From assembly GCA_023229435.1 (NCBI GenBank), contig JALNZF010000010.1, forward strand, positions 33,850 through 97,849: a stretch of 64,000 bases of DNA, in the 5' to 3' direction. Under the pieces are notes generated by a model, which was not told where the DNA came from, did not search any database, and saw nothing but the letters and a program-made list of their open reading frames with translations. The translations under genes were made by a program, and so were the position numbers. Of this stretch, positions 25,720 to 35,900 are shown piece after piece; positions within the stretch are counted from its first letter, which is position 1; each line of letters begins with the position of its first letter. The stretch comes from Nitrospirota bacterium (GTDB lineage Bacteria > Nitrospirota > UBA9217).

Positions 25720-26972
25720 CCCAGCTTGCCAAAAGGACAGACCGGATACCTGCAAACGTCGCACTTCATACAGAGTCCACCATGGCCCAGCTCAGCCACC
25801 TCTTTTCGTCCTATCCGTTCACCAGCAAGTACCCGGGGAAGGACCAGATCGAAGATCGTGGTCGTTGCATACATGCCACAGGCGGGGATCCCCAAAATCG
25901 GAATCAATTTGGAGTTTTGAGTTCGGAGTTCGGAGTGAAACCATCCCGCTCCTTTATCCTCTCCCCCCAGGGGAGAGGGTGGGGTGAGGGGGGATTCCGC
26001 ATTCTCAAGATAAGCAACCAAAAACATCGCTCCCAGCAAAACCGCTGAACCGTAGGTAATATCAATGGCGCCCAGCTCACGGATCGCGAACCGCGTTACG
26101 TCATCGGGGTCCACGGACATGCCGCCCGTGGTGATGAGCAGGTCAGCCCCGGCATTTAACAATTCCCGAAGCCTGTCCACAATGAATGCCTTATCGTCCG
26201 GCGCATAGTAGACGCCCACAAGCTCCCCGCCGATCTCCTCTATCTTCTTCGTAATGACCGGCGCAAAGGCGTCTTTGATTCTGCCGTGGTATACTTCGTT
26301 CCCGGTGATCACGACGCCGACCTTCGGTTTGCGCAGTTCTTTTACTTCGATGACGCCGGTCAGACGCGGAGACGGAGTAATGGGGTGACGCCGGGAAATC
26401 GGCGTCAGCTTCATTTTCTCCCTGTCCCCGTGTCGTCCTGTCCCCCTGTCCTGCCGTGCAGACTCCGCTATCCTTACCGCCTCCTCCACCACCACTTTCT
26501 TCACCACCAGCGGGATCGCCCTCGTTCCTGCGAGAGTCTGTCCTTTTTTAACGATTGTATTGTCATGAAGAGTTGCACACATAATCTCTCCAAGCATGTT
26601 GAATTTCAAAAGCGCATCACGATCTATTTTAAGAAGTCCATCACGCTCCGCAATGATGTTTATTTTTCCTTCCTTTGGTTCGCCCTTGATCGCGACCCCT
26701 TCGCCCATGAGCGCCTTGGCAATCGCGTACGCGGCATCGTTCTCGTGCATCTCGTCATCGGCGACCTGAAGCACGAATAGATGTTCCTTGCCGAGCCGCT
26801 GAAGGTGACAAACGTCCTCTTCGCGGATGACGTGGCCTTTCTTGAAGGCGCGTCCTTTAAATTCACCCGGCCTGATCTCGGTAATATCATGGGCAAGGAC
26901 CGTGCCGATGGCCTGCTGAACGGGTATCGATTTTGTTCCTGGTCCTTGCTGATCATGAATGGTGTCACACAT
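25716..26972 (-). CDS. MoeA/MoaB-like molybdopterin-binding protein with C-terminal Cys motif
   Basis: The central-to-C-terminal part is a MoCF_biosynth domain (VGVVITGNEVYHGRIKDAF, LLITTGGMSVDPDDVTRFAI, IPILGIPACGMYATTTIFDL). The N-terminal part starts IPVQQAIGTVLAHDITEIRP, as in MoeA-related proteins. The extreme C-terminus has CMKCDVCRYPVCPFGK, a possible metal site. Two segments look like inserted intergenic repeats: about residues 195-230 (RHPITPSPRL) and 325-360 (SPLTPPSPLGGED, ELRTQNSKL). A role in Mo insertion or cofactor handling is inferred. It overlaps modE-like by 8 bp and moaA by 4 bp. Confidence 0.8.
   Translation of the reverse strand: MCDTIHDQQGPGTKSIPVQQAIGTVLAHDITEIRPGEFKGRAFKKGHVIREEDVCHLQRLGKEHLFVLQVADDEMHENDAAYAIAKALMGEGVAIKGEPKEGKINIIAERDGLLKIDRDALLKFNMLGEIMCATLHDNTIVKKGQTLAGTRAIPLVVKKVVVEEAVRIAESARQDRGTGRHGDREKMKLTPISRRHPITPSPRLTGVIEVKELRKPKVGVVITGNEVYHGRIKDAFAPVITKKIEEIGGELVGVYYAPDDKAFIVDRLRELLNAGADLLITTGGMSVDPDDVTRFAIRELGAIDITYGSAVLLGAMFLVAYLENAESPLTPPSPLGGEDKGAGWFHSELRTQNSKLIPILGIPACGMYATTTIFDLVLPRVLAGERIGRKEVAELGHGGLCMKCDVCRYPVCPFGKLG
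25910..26003. repeat. Intergenic-type repeats embedded in the moeA-like coding sequence
   Basis: GAGTTTTGAGTTCGGAGTTCG (about 25916-25938) and CTCTCCCCCCAGGGGAGAGG (about 25960-25980) are members of families found elsewhere in non-coding DNA (46312-46411 and 2268-2351). Here they are read through in frame. Confidence 0.75.
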
Positions 26973-27330
26973 GGGCGCCTCCCTTGAATATTTTTCTGAA
27001 CCGTTTATCGACGAGCTCTTGTATGCCTTTTTCCAGTGCCTCGTAATTCTTCAGAAACTTCCGCGCCTCAGCCGTCAAAACAGCGCCTCCGCCGTTCTTT
27101 CCCCCGGTTTGCCTGTCGATAAGCTTCACGCCGAGCCGCTCTTCCATGGCCTTGATATGGCCCCACGCCTTGCGAAAGGAGATATCAACTTCCTGCGCCG
27201 CCCGATTGATCGAACCGTAGGCGTCTATTGCTTCAAGGAGAAAACGCCTGCCGCGGCCAAACACAGGCTCACCGCCGACTTCAATCCAGATCTTTGATCT
27301 GATATCCAGGTCGTTATGGTTTTTTTGCAT
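26965..27330 (-). CDS. ModE-type winged-helix regulator (DNA-binding domain only)
   Basis: The 121-residue protein matches the ModE N-terminal LysR-like HTH: FGRGRRFLLEAIDAYGSINR, AAQEVDISFRKAWGHIKAME, VKLIDRQTGGKNGGGAVLTA. ModE regulates molybdate-related genes; this form lacks the molybdate-binding TOBE domains, so it may sense another signal or act constitutively. It overlaps fmdE by 17 bp and the moeA-like gene by 8 bp, tying it tightly to the Mo-enzyme run. It is a plausible local regulator of the operon. Confidence 0.88.
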   Translation of the reverse strand: MQKNHNDLDIRSKIWIEVGGEPVFGRGRRFLLEAIDAYGSINRAAQEVDISFRKAWGHIKAMEERLGVKLIDRQTGGKNGGGAVLTAEARKFLKNYEALEKGIQELVDKRFRKIFKGGAHV

Positions 27331-27958
27331 AACGCACCGCCACGAAGGGTTCTATTTCTTCATAGTAGCCGCCCCTGGCGCAGGCAACACACAGGACGTT
27401 GCCGTCCTGATAGCTTTCTCGCATGTCCTGGACGTGCTCGCCGCAGGAGTCACATTTCACTCTGCGCATCGGTCGTCCCGGCATGTCCTCTTGACGCAGC
27501 TTAACGGTAACTTCCATCACGTCAAAAAGATCCTCATCGGACATGACCTTATAAGCCTCAAGCTGTCCGGCATATTTATTCTCGATCTCCGGGTAACATG
27601 CCTTTGCTTTCTCCCGGGAATCCTCACGGGCAAATATCCGCACTGCCTTGTTTGTTTTGAGGTTGAGAAACGTCACCGCCATCTTGCCGTAATCCATAAA
27701 CTTCATGGTCCGTCGCCCGAGGCTGCATCCCGTGACCGACTGGACCGCGTCCGTGGCGCACCGGTCCATTTCAACGAAAACGATGATGTTCTTCCGGTCT
27801 TTGCCCTTCGGGTCGCTGATGCCTATTTCGCGCAGTCCGAGCATGGACATCCTCACCCCAAGCACCTGTCCCGCGCACAGGTGACCGTGCACTTTTACAG
27901 ACCCGGCCAGCAACTCCTCGAATAGTGATGCACATTGCGTCTGATGCTTCATCCGCAT
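27314..27958 (-). CDS. FmdE/FwdE-domain protein with zinc ribbon
   Basis: The N-terminal FmdE domain has VHGHLCAGQVLGVRMSML near residue 23 and DRCATDAVQSVTGCSLG near residue 70. The C-terminal zinc ribbon has CDSCGEHVQDM and VLCVACARGGYY. FmdE-like proteins accompany formylmethanofuran dehydrogenases and various Mo/W enzymes in organisms that are not methanogens; a role in Mo/W cofactor delivery is suspected but not established. The start overlaps the amidotransferase stop by one base (TAATG). Confidence 0.88.
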   Translation of the reverse strand: MRMKHQTQCASLFEELLAGSVKVHGHLCAGQVLGVRMSMLGLREIGISDPKGKDRKNIIVFVEMDRCATDAVQSVTGCSLGRRTMKFMDYGKMAVTFLNLKTNKAVRIFAREDSREKAKACYPEIENKYAGQLEAYKVMSDEDLFDVMEVTVKLRQEDMPGRPMRRVKCDSCGEHVQDMRESYQDGNVLCVACARGGYYEEIEPFVAVRYAKKP

Positions 27959-28651
27959 TACCTTTCTCCTTCATCGAAGAAGGACCGGTAAAACCGCTCA
28001 GCCCGTTCACGGTACTTCGGATAGATCCTCTTCGAATCAGCATCAACAGCCGCCCGGTCTATTCCGTTCTCATGGGCAAACCATTTCCGCACAATCTCGG
28101 GAGTGACCTCTATATGGAACTGAAGAGCATATACCCTCCGGGAGTACCGGAATGCCTGATTCGGAAATATCTCCGACGACGCCATGCACTCAGCGCCCTG
28201 CGGCAGATCAAAAGTATCTCCGTGCCACTGAAACACCTGCGCCATGTTCTTCCTGTCCACGGCAAGCGCCGCTACGCACGGATCGTCCATTCCTTCGGCG
28301 GTCAGCGAAACATCGTACCAGCCTATCTCCTTCATGCCCCCCGGAAACACTTTGGCGCCAAGCACGTGCGCCAGCATCTGCGCTCCGAGGCAGACGCCGA
28401 GCACCGGCCGGTCCAGCCTGATCGCCTTCTCGATCAGCGCTGCTTCCTGTGAGAGGAACGGATGGAGCTGCATCTCATATACCGCCATGGCCCCCCCCCA
28501 TAATGACCACATGGCTGTAACGGTCCACGTCCGGCGCTGGATCTCCGCGGTGCAGCTCCACGATATCATACGGGATCGACCGTTGTTCTAAATGATCTTC
28601 GATCGTACCCGGTCCCTCTGCCGCATCATTCTTGATGAAAAGTACCTTCAT
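27958..28651 (-). CDS. Class I glutamine amidotransferase (GMP-synthase-like), frameshifted at a G10 tract
   Basis: The 5' part starts at ATG 28649-28651 (MKVLFIKNDAAEGPGTIEDH) and runs in frame up to HVVIMGG. A run of ten G on the minus strand (28490-28499) then shifts the frame. The rest continues in another frame as AMAVYEMQLHPFLSQEA, VLGVCLGAQMLAHVLG (nucleophile Cys in GVCLGAQ), FQWHGDTFDLP and ALQFHIEVTPEIV (His and Glu of the triad). Eight or eleven G would restore one ORF of about 230 residues. It begins 5 bp after the cytochrome c stop. The substrate is unknown. Confidence 0.8.
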
Positions 28652-28656
28652 AGCGT

Positions 28657-30090
28657 CTAACGCTCCTTTGACAATGTCCTGACATACGTCACGATGTCGG
28701 TAATGTCCTGATCACTGAGACCGACGCCCTTTTTACCGAACGCGGCCATATGGGTCCCGGCCCTTCCGTCACGGATGGTGATCGCCAGAAAATCAGGTTC
28801 CGCGTCCTTCTGGACCACGGGGTTCCGGAGGTTCAGCCCGACCCCGCCCTGCCCCCTGGCCCCATGGCAGCTGATGCAACGGACATTGTACAGTTCCCGG
28901 CCATGCGCGACATCGCCCTTGTACCCTGCAGAGCGGAACGGTTCCGGCCGCTCTCCAAGCCTGCTTCTCGTTATGTAGGCGACGAGGGTATCGACTTCCC
29001 GGTCCGTCAATCCGGCTGCCGCGGTTTTCCACGCTGTCATCTGCGTACCGGCCCTTCCTTCTTCAATGACCTTCTTGAGATAGGGGTTGCTGGCCGCCTT
29101 CAGAAAGGCCGGGTTCATGATGGCGGGGATGGTCCTCTTAAAGACCTCGTCGTTCACGCTCTCCTTTCCTGTCGTATGGCAGGAGATGCAGTACATATTG
29201 TACAGGGTCTCACCGTCGTCCACCCGATCTCCTGCTGCTGCCGGAGACTCCCTGATGCGGCGATATTTTTTCGGCATCTCGCCGCTTCGCAGGGACAGGA
29301 TATAGGTGGTCAAGAGATCGGATTCCTGGTCCGTGAAATCGGACTTCATCTCGCTCCCGAGCACCAGGTTCCTGGGATCGTCGAAATGCTGTTTCATCCA
29401 GGAGTAGACGGTCTTCTCTCCTTTTACGGAAGGCATGGCCATGGGCGAGGTCATGGGAAAATAGGCTATGGGTTGCGAACCGACGCCGTCGAGGGCCTTG
29501 CCGAGCACGCCGCCGATGTTGTCGAGCTTGTGACATCCCTTGCAACCCTTTTCCCTGAATATCTTCTCACCCTTGACGAGTTTTTCCCCGCCCCGGTCCT
29601 TCAACATGCCGAGATCATGGCAGGATGCGCAAGCACTCTGAATATACTCCAGAGGGATGATGGGATGGTCCCAGTGCATCGCGTGCCCGAGGCCGTGGGC
29701 CTCCTTTTTGTTCGTGGCCCTGCCCTGGCCGTAATGGCATATGGTGCATCCGAAGCGGTCCGGTGGATGGTTCTTCAAATAGTCGCCGCTGTGCTGCGCA
29801 AGCGGCTCCGCAGCGCCCGCCATAAGAGGAATTTCAACGCCGATATGGCAACTGGTGCACCGGTCGACAACGCCGAGGCCGCCAAGATAGATCTGCTGCA
29901 GCTCAACGGTCATGGCCCGCGCCTTGTCCCTGGTCTCAGGATCCTGTGCGTTCTTCGCCAGGGATTCCTGGAAGGCAAGCTGATAGTGTTTCCACTCAGG
30001 CGTAGCCTCCCGGTACGCGGCAAGCGCCGAGTAGAGAACAAATATCACCGCAGAGAAAAATAATAGCCACAAATAAAACCGGTTGCGCAT
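28657..30090 (-). CDS. Membrane-anchored hexahaem cytochrome c
   Basis: An N-terminal transmembrane anchor (FYLWLLFFSAVIFVLYSALA) precedes six CXXCH haem sites in 477 residues: CTSCH near 78, CTICH 115, CASCH 154, CKGCH 183, CISCH about 306 and CISCH about 417. The last two lie in typical mono-haem class I cytochrome folds (AYITRSRLG, DIVTYVRTLSKE). The protein faces the periplasm. It follows the chaperone of the Mo-enzyme by 65 bp and may carry electrons between the Rieske/cytochrome b complex, the molybdoenzyme and a terminal acceptor (inference). Confidence 0.9.
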   Translation of the reverse strand: MRNRFYLWLLFFSAVIFVLYSALAAYREATPEWKHYQLAFQESLAKNAQDPETRDKARAMTVELQQIYLGGLGVVDRCTSCHIGVEIPLMAGAAEPLAQHSGDYLKNHPPDRFGCTICHYGQGRATNKKEAHGLGHAMHWDHPIIPLEYIQSACASCHDLGMLKDRGGEKLVKGEKIFREKGCKGCHKLDNIGGVLGKALDGVGSQPIAYFPMTSPMAMPSVKGEKTVYSWMKQHFDDPRNLVLGSEMKSDFTDQESDLLTTYILSLRSGEMPKKYRRIRESPAAAGDRVDDGETLYNMYCISCHTTGKESVNDEVFKRTIPAIMNPAFLKAASNPYLKKVIEEGRAGTQMTAWKTAAAGLTDREVDTLVAYITRSRLGERPEPFRSAGYKGDVAHGRELYNVRCISCHGARGQGGVGLNLRNPVVQKDAEPDFLAITIRDGRAGTHMAAFGKKGVGLSDQDITDIVTYVRTLSKER

Positions 30091-30155
30091 AGGATCCCTC
30101 TTTACCCCGTTCGAGAACGTTTCCTCCCACGGGATTTACGTGCGTGGGTTTATAT

Positions 30156-30869
30156 TCAAATACCGCCTGCGGGCAATTGCTGATCGCAATTGAGTTCCTC
30201 TTCTATCACGCCGCCTGGAGCATCTCGGTTGATTTCCTTTTCATATCCTGCAACAGCTAATCCGTGGATCTCACATTCCGCGGAGAGAACAGCGTGAAGG
30301 AACTTCCCGAGATTCTTATAGTAGTCCTCGCACTCAATTCCCCTGATACGGCTGCTGAAGAAAAAACCCCACCGTGCAAGATGCTCATGCAAAAAATTTT
30401 TCTGAGCTTCCCGGACGATCGACAGGTGTTCATCCTGATGGTTTTCCCCGGCATAGAGCTCTTTGTATGCGAGCAGCGCCATGAATTCAAGTTCCACGGC
30501 AACATGGTCGACCGGCTCCCGGTGTTCCGCCCCATCGCTTACATCATAACCGAAGGCCTGGTAAAAACCGGCGATATCGGCGAGTTCGAAGGGTTTCCTC
30601 GATATCTTCTCCTGCAAATACTCCGTCTCATACGGAGAAATCAGTCTTCCCATATCGAAGATGCGCAGGTGCTCGGATTCCATGTCCCTGACCCTGTGCC
30701 TGTTCGCGAGAAAGGATGACTTGAAAGCCTTCATCATCGAAGATACATCCCCCTCAGGCAGGTCGCCGCACGCGGACAGTAGGTCTTCGATTTGTATCCA
30801 ATTTCCCTCTTGCGGATACGCAAACCCGAGCGACAGGGTTTTATAGAGATAGATCGTTCCTATCGTCAT
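30156..30869 (-). CDS. TorD/NarJ-like chaperone of the Mo-enzyme
   Basis: This cytoplasmic chaperone protects and matures the alpha subunit before Tat export. Family motifs: GRLISPYETEYLQEK near residue 78, AFGYDVSDGAEHREPVDHVA near 103, VELEFMALLAYKELY, and FLHEHLARWGFFFSSRI. ATG 30867-30869 is chosen because it overlaps the gamma stop as ATGA; the longer frame runs back into gamma. The C-terminal 30 residues (EINRDAPGGVIEEELN) are an extra tail of unknown role. Confidence 0.88.
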   Translation of the reverse strand: MTIGTIYLYKTLSLGFAYPQEGNWIQIEDLLSACGDLPEGDVSSMMKAFKSSFLANRHRVRDMESEHLRIFDMGRLISPYETEYLQEKISRKPFELADIAGFYQAFGYDVSDGAEHREPVDHVAVELEFMALLAYKELYAGENHQDEHLSIVREAQKNFLHEHLARWGFFFSSRIRGIECEDYYKNLGKFLHAVLSAECEIHGLAVAGYEKEINRDAPGGVIEEELNCDQQLPAGGI

Positions 30870-31738
30870 GGTTCGACCTTTACCTCGGCCCATGCCGGGC
30901 TGACGGACTTTCTCCCTGCAGACTCTTTTCGGCCGCCTTCCCATACGGCAAACGCCACGGGCATTTTTTCTCCCGGCTTAAACTGCACGCTGCCGTGGTC
31001 CCCGACCGTCAACGGCCTCCTGAATACCATGATCCACTCTCCCTTATTCCACTCAGCGTCACCCGACGTGTTCTCGATATTCGTCGACTTCAGGGTCCCG
31101 CTGCCTTCCGCGAACAGCTCCTCGACGATCTCTTTATGAGGAACAGAAAGAGGGTTTCCCGCAGCCTTACCCGGAATGAAGATGTCCTTCTCGGCCTGCG
31201 TTTTCTCGGTCCCCGTTCCCTTTACAGGATAATCGAACTGATAAATGTCCACGGTCATGTTCGGATAAGCTGTCTTGACGGTCTGGAATCCTTTTTTCAG
31301 GTCCGCGCTCCTCCAGGCCTTCCAGTGAAGTATGTGCACCGGTTTCCCGGGCTCTCCCATAAAATACTCGGGAAGCGGGTCTTTTTTGACCGGAAACTGG
31401 AGGGCAACACCGTCCGAAAAATTCATGATCTTCGGATCGTCATTTTTAGTCAGGTCTTTCCATACCAGCCTGAAAGCGATGTATTTTCCGTCATGGACCG
31501 ACTGGACCTGGATCTCCTTCACCCCCACATCCAAGGGCTTCGGGTCTACGAGAAACTGCCTTTGGAGCGGCTGATTATACGGAGCGGCCGTTCTCCACAC
31601 AGTGTCGTTCAGTCCGACTTTGCCCACATCGACCGTTACGCGCACGGAGCTGAATTCAACGAACTTCTTGTCCCCGGCAGAGGCCGAAGCTGCAACAAGG
31701 GCTATGCCGAAGAAGAGAAATAATGTTTTTCTGATCAT
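30866..31738 (-). CDS. Haem b gamma subunit, ethylbenzene dehydrogenase/NxrC type
   Basis: A Sec signal peptide (TLFLFFGIALVAASASAG) precedes a beta-rich haem-binding domain of about 265 residues. Its features fit the gamma subunits of type II DMSO-reductase-family enzymes: LNDTVWRTAAPYNQPLQRQF, YIAFRLVWKDLTKND, EYFMGEPGKPVHILHW (candidate Met ligand) and the C-terminal SAGRKSVSPAW (candidate Lys ligand). It would accept electrons from the beta subunit in the periplasm. Eighteen bases separate it from the beta stop. Confidence 0.88.
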   Translation of the reverse strand: MIRKTLFLFFGIALVAASASAGDKKFVEFSSVRVTVDVGKVGLNDTVWRTAAPYNQPLQRQFLVDPKPLDVGVKEIQVQSVHDGKYIAFRLVWKDLTKNDDPKIMNFSDGVALQFPVKKDPLPEYFMGEPGKPVHILHWKAWRSADLKKGFQTVKTAYPNMTVDIYQFDYPVKGTGTEKTQAEKDIFIPGKAAGNPLSVPHKEIVEELFAEGSGTLKSTNIENTSGDAEWNKGEWIMVFRRPLTVGDHGSVQFKPGEKMPVAFAVWEGGRKESAGRKSVSPAWAEVKVEP

Positions 31739-31756
31739 GGAAACCTCACTCTCCTG

Positions 31757-32890
31757 TTACGGCGTATTGTGCCGATAGACGTGGATTTTTTTGTCATAGT
31801 ACTCCCTGATATACATGGGTTCCGTCAGGGGCACATTTACCACTTCATTCCCCTTTTCGTCATAACCGTAGGCATGGTCCGCATCCACTTTGAACGAATC
31901 CAGTCGTTTCTCCATGCTGCCGAACAGCACCAGCAATCCCTTCAGCGTCTGGTCGTCCTTGATGGCTTTATAGGCCGCGATCGCCTGGCCTGCGCCCGGG
32001 CCGAACATCTGCTCCAGATAAGGCAGGGGCGCGTGGATCGGCGGAATATAATAGGTGTTCGGTTCCGTGCCGAATTGCGGGTAGAGCGGGAGCGCCAGCT
32101 TTCTCTCATGCACGAGATAATCGATGGGGTTATCCTTCCGCGACTGTTCGGGTGTGCTGACAAATCCAGCGAGCCTGATCTTGCCGATGCAGTTCGTCAC
32201 GCACTGCGGCATGTCGCCCTGTTCGACCTTGGGATAGCAGCCGATGCATTTCTCGCTGATCCTCGTTTCGACATTGAACATCGATTTTTTGTAGGGACAG
32301 GCGCGGACGCATTCGCGGTACCCGCGACAGCGTGACTGGTCGATCAGCACGATGCCGTCTTCTTCCCGCTTGTAGATGGCTTTCCTCGGGCACGCCGAGA
32401 GGCAGGCGGGATACGTGCAGTGCGCGCAGGTCCTCGGGAGGTAGTACATCCATATCCGGTGGGGCATCGTGATCCAGTCCCCCTGGTTGACCGTGGCGGC
32501 AACCTCGTCCTCGCCGATGTTCGGGTGCGCCCAATCGTCATCCTCGGCAAGATATTGGAGGATCTTCTCATCCTTCTCCGCCGCCTCAAAAAGGGTCTTG
32601 CCCGCATATTTGTCGCCGATCCATTCCTGGAACCCGAGCTTTGCGAGGATCCCACGGTCCCATCCCATGGGATAGCCGCCGTAGGGCTTGGTCTCCACAT
32701 TGTTCCAGAACATGTACTCCTGCCCTTTTCCCGACGTCCAGGTGGTCTTGCACGCAACGGAGCAGGTCTGGCACGAGATGCACTTGTTCAGATCGAAGAT
32801 CATGGCCCACTGTTTCTTCGGCCGGTGCTGGGGGTACAGGTACGCTGCGTTCCTTCCCAACTGCCAGTTATATACTTTTCTCATTTGCAT
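31757..32890 (-). CDS. Iron-sulphur beta subunit, NarH/NxrB type
   Basis: The 377-residue protein carries four ferredoxin-like clusters: CISCQTCSVACKTTW near residue 37; CAHCTYPACLSACPRKAIY near 160; CRGYRECVRACPYKK near 195; and CIGCYPKVEQGDMPQCVTNC near 215. The Tyr in CRGYREC replaces a cluster Cys, which in NarH-type proteins goes with a [3Fe-4S] cluster (family knowledge). The long aromatic segment after the first motif (YMFWNNVETKPYGGYPMGWD) is typical of the NarH/NxrB group. It has no signal peptide and so would be exported with the Tat-bearing alpha subunit. AAGGAG precedes the start. Confidence 0.93.
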   Translation of the reverse strand: MQMRKVYNWQLGRNAAYLYPQHRPKKQWAMIFDLNKCISCQTCSVACKTTWTSGKGQEYMFWNNVETKPYGGYPMGWDRGILAKLGFQEWIGDKYAGKTLFEAAEKDEKILQYLAEDDDWAHPNIGEDEVAATVNQGDWITMPHRIWMYYLPRTCAHCTYPACLSACPRKAIYKREEDGIVLIDQSRCRGYRECVRACPYKKSMFNVETRISEKCIGCYPKVEQGDMPQCVTNCIGKIRLAGFVSTPEQSRKDNPIDYLVHERKLALPLYPQFGTEPNTYYIPPIHAPLPYLEQMFGPGAGQAIAAYKAIKDDQTLKGLLVLFGSMEKRLDSFKVDADHAYGYDEKGNEVVNVPLTEPMYIREYYDKKIHVYRHNTP

Positions 32891-32904
32891 TCGCTGATAT
32901 CTCC

Positions 32905-35900
32905 TTATGCTTTTTTGCTCTTTATGTATCCACCCTGGATAAAGGCCTTCATGGCATCATCCTCGTGGGTGGGCCGTATGTTTTTGGTCACGGGTTGCCA
33001 CGGGCCTTTGCCGCCGATGCCGCCGTTCTCGGCCTTCGTGATCTTCGCGAAACCTTCCCGGGGCGCGCCGTTTGCGCAATGGATGTCCGGTGCAAACCCC
33101 TTGCCCATCTTCTGGCCAAAGGCGTCCTTGCGGACAAGCGAGTCCGTCAGGAGCGTCGGTCTGAGCCATGCCCGGGTGCCGCTCTGGTGGCTGCCGTAGC
33201 GGAACATGGCCTGATAGTTGGTCTCGGGGTTCTTGGCGAGCCCATCAGGCCGCGTCTCGTGTCCCTTGACGCTTCCGAGGGTTGCCCCAAACATGTTGTA
33301 CCACATGCGCGTCACGCCGCGGGGCGTGCCCCAGTAATACCGGGCGCGGCACAGAAGGCGTGCCGTCTTGTGCTCCTCGGTCCCGGCCTTGGCGTTCCGA
33401 TAGGGTCTGTCCGAAGGGTCATTGTCGATATGGACATAATCGCCGTCCTCAATGCCCAGTTCCTTTGCATCGAGGGGATTCATGTCCACGTACCCTTCGG
33501 TCACGAAGGGCATGCGCTTGTCGCGGCGGTACACATCGCCAAAAGGTCCGAACCACACAGCCACCATATCGGTATCCCCCGCCGTCGTATGCGTGCAGTG
33601 GCGGTACTTCGGCGTATGGAAGATGAACTTGAAGCCCTTGGAAATGAGCGGGTGCTTCGTCTTCATAACCTCCTCGGAAGAATACTGGATGTTTCTCACC
33701 TGGCGCGATTCCGTTGAAAGGTCTTTTGAAGAGAATCCCCAGTCCTCGGGCCGCTTCGGCCGGATCGCAGGATGCCTGCCGACGATCACATTGGGCTCAT
33801 GGAACGTTGAATCGATGGGTTCCCGGTAGACCGGGATATTTTCGCCGTGTTCGATCCATTCCGTTTCGAAGCGATAGAACTCCATTCTGCCTGACTTGGT
33901 GTACCACAACTTGTCTTCGTGCACCTGTTCCCAGCTCCCGAGCCGGGGGTAGGTCCTGTTGTTCATCAGGGCGGGAATGCCGTCCTTTGCCTTTGTCTCC
34001 AGGTCCGGAAACTTGAACCCCGCCAGGCCCTGAGAACCGTCGAAGATCCTCTGGGCATAGACGCTGACCTTGTCCTCATGCACAAACTTCCAGTAATCAT
34101 CGAAGCGCCTGTCCCTGGTCAGCTTCCCGAGGGCGCCGGCGAGCCCGGCGAGTATCTCGATGTCGGGCTTGGTATCGAAGACCCTCGGCAGCGGGGTCCG
34201 GGGATGCACCTGTACAAAGGAGTTAGTGCAGGAAGCGCTGAAATCAGGCTGCTTGAATTCGGCGGCAAAATCGCAGCCGTAGACGATGTCAGCATACTCG
34301 CACGAACCGTTCCACCAGTATTCGGCCACGGCGATCATCTCGATCTTCGGCAGGGTGTTGTTCACCACGTCGTAATGCCACTTCGCGTTCCCGAGCAGCG
34401 AGTTCGAGTTTGCGAACATCATTAACTTGGTCGGCGTGTTCAGATGACCTTTCCCGCTGAACAAATGACCGCCGACTCGGAGAGGACGGTCCCCGTAGTT
34501 ATAAAAATGAGCTGACTCATACACGGTATAATATTTTTTATGCGCGGGTTTTGCGGGATCAAGCTCTATGTTGAAGGGGTCCTCCGCCACATACGCCCCG
34601 ACGCCGTTCAACAACGCCACCTTGTAGTTGCCCGCGAAGCTCCCCACATTGCCTCCGGGAAAACCGAGGTTGCGGGTCATGGCCGCCACGAACAGCACGG
34701 CGCGGTCCTTCAGGTCGGCATTGAAATACTGGTTGGAGCCCATGCCGCAGGCAAAGAGGGTCCCCTCGGGACGGGACGCGATGTCCCGGGCGAGCGAGAT
34801 GATCGCCTCCTTCGGCGCCCAGGTGATCTTCGAGGTCTGCTCCGGCGTAAAGCTTTCGTCGATATACTGTTTCATGAGGTCGAACACCGGCCGCACCTTC
34901 ACCGTCTTGCCCTTGAGCGTGGTTACCTCAAAGGTCCCCTCAAGCGCCGGGTCGATGCCGAACTTCTTGCCGAAGTCCTCCCGGCTGACGGAGGCGGGCT
35001 TCCTCGTCTGCGCGTCCCAGACCACGCAGTCGCTCCATTCAGCTGCCATCTCTTCCGTCACGATCTGTTTGTCATGTTCAAGAACATGGCTGATGAAGGG
35101 ATCGTTCTTTTTCATCACGACCGTGTCCTTGGTCAGCGCTTTCTTTTGATACCCCGGGATCACGTCCTCGGGCCGCAGCATATCAAGGGTGTCCATTCGC
35201 ACGAGGAAGGGCAAATCGGAATACTTCTTGATATGATTCGCATCGTACAGCTTTTCCTTGATGATGACATGCGCGACGCCAAGCATGAGCGCCGGGTCCG
35301 TACCGGGACGGATCACGATGATCTCGTCGGAGCGGCAGCCGGTCGCGGGATATTCCACGGACACGTTCACGACCTTCGTCCCTTTGAGACGCGCCTCGGT
35401 CAGCCAGTGGCTATCGGGCATCTTCGTCGTGATCCAGTTCATGCCGAGTAAGAGTACCATCTGTGCGTGCTCGACGCTGTTCAGATCGAACTCGTTGGTC
35501 TGCATGCCGAGCACCATGGGATGTCCGGGTGGGAGGTCGGTGTGCCAGGTGTAGCTGTCCCAGCCCCTGCCGCCGAGCGATTTCTCGGGGCCCGTACCGC
35601 GGATCTTGTCGTCTAAAAGCGCCAGCATATTGCAGAAGCGATAATAGCCGAAGATCCTCGTTGCACCGAGCAGCGACATGCCGCCCCTGATCTTCAGTAC
35701 CTGGGTCCCCGCCTTTTTCATGGGATCGAGCATGGCGGGGTCGTACCCCTGCCGGGTGAGACGGTCGAAACCCTTGTCACCGGAGTACGTCTCGGCAATG
35801 TTGTTCAAGGCCGCGGCGCTCATCGTGAAGGCCTCGTCCCAGGTGATCTTCAGCCATTTGTCCTGTCCGCGCTTGTCGAAATATTCCTTCGGCGGACTGC

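Noticed and set aside
28750..30063. 437-codon plus-strand ORF opposite the hexahaem cytochrome
   Set aside because: It is the mirror of a gene with six CXXCH motifs and a clear operon position; the plus-strand translation has no domain or start signal.
32420..33717. Long plus-strand ORFs (259 and 358 codons) opposite the beta and alpha subunits
   Set aside because: High-GC mirror frames of conserved Mo-enzyme genes; no ribosome-binding site or recognisable motif.
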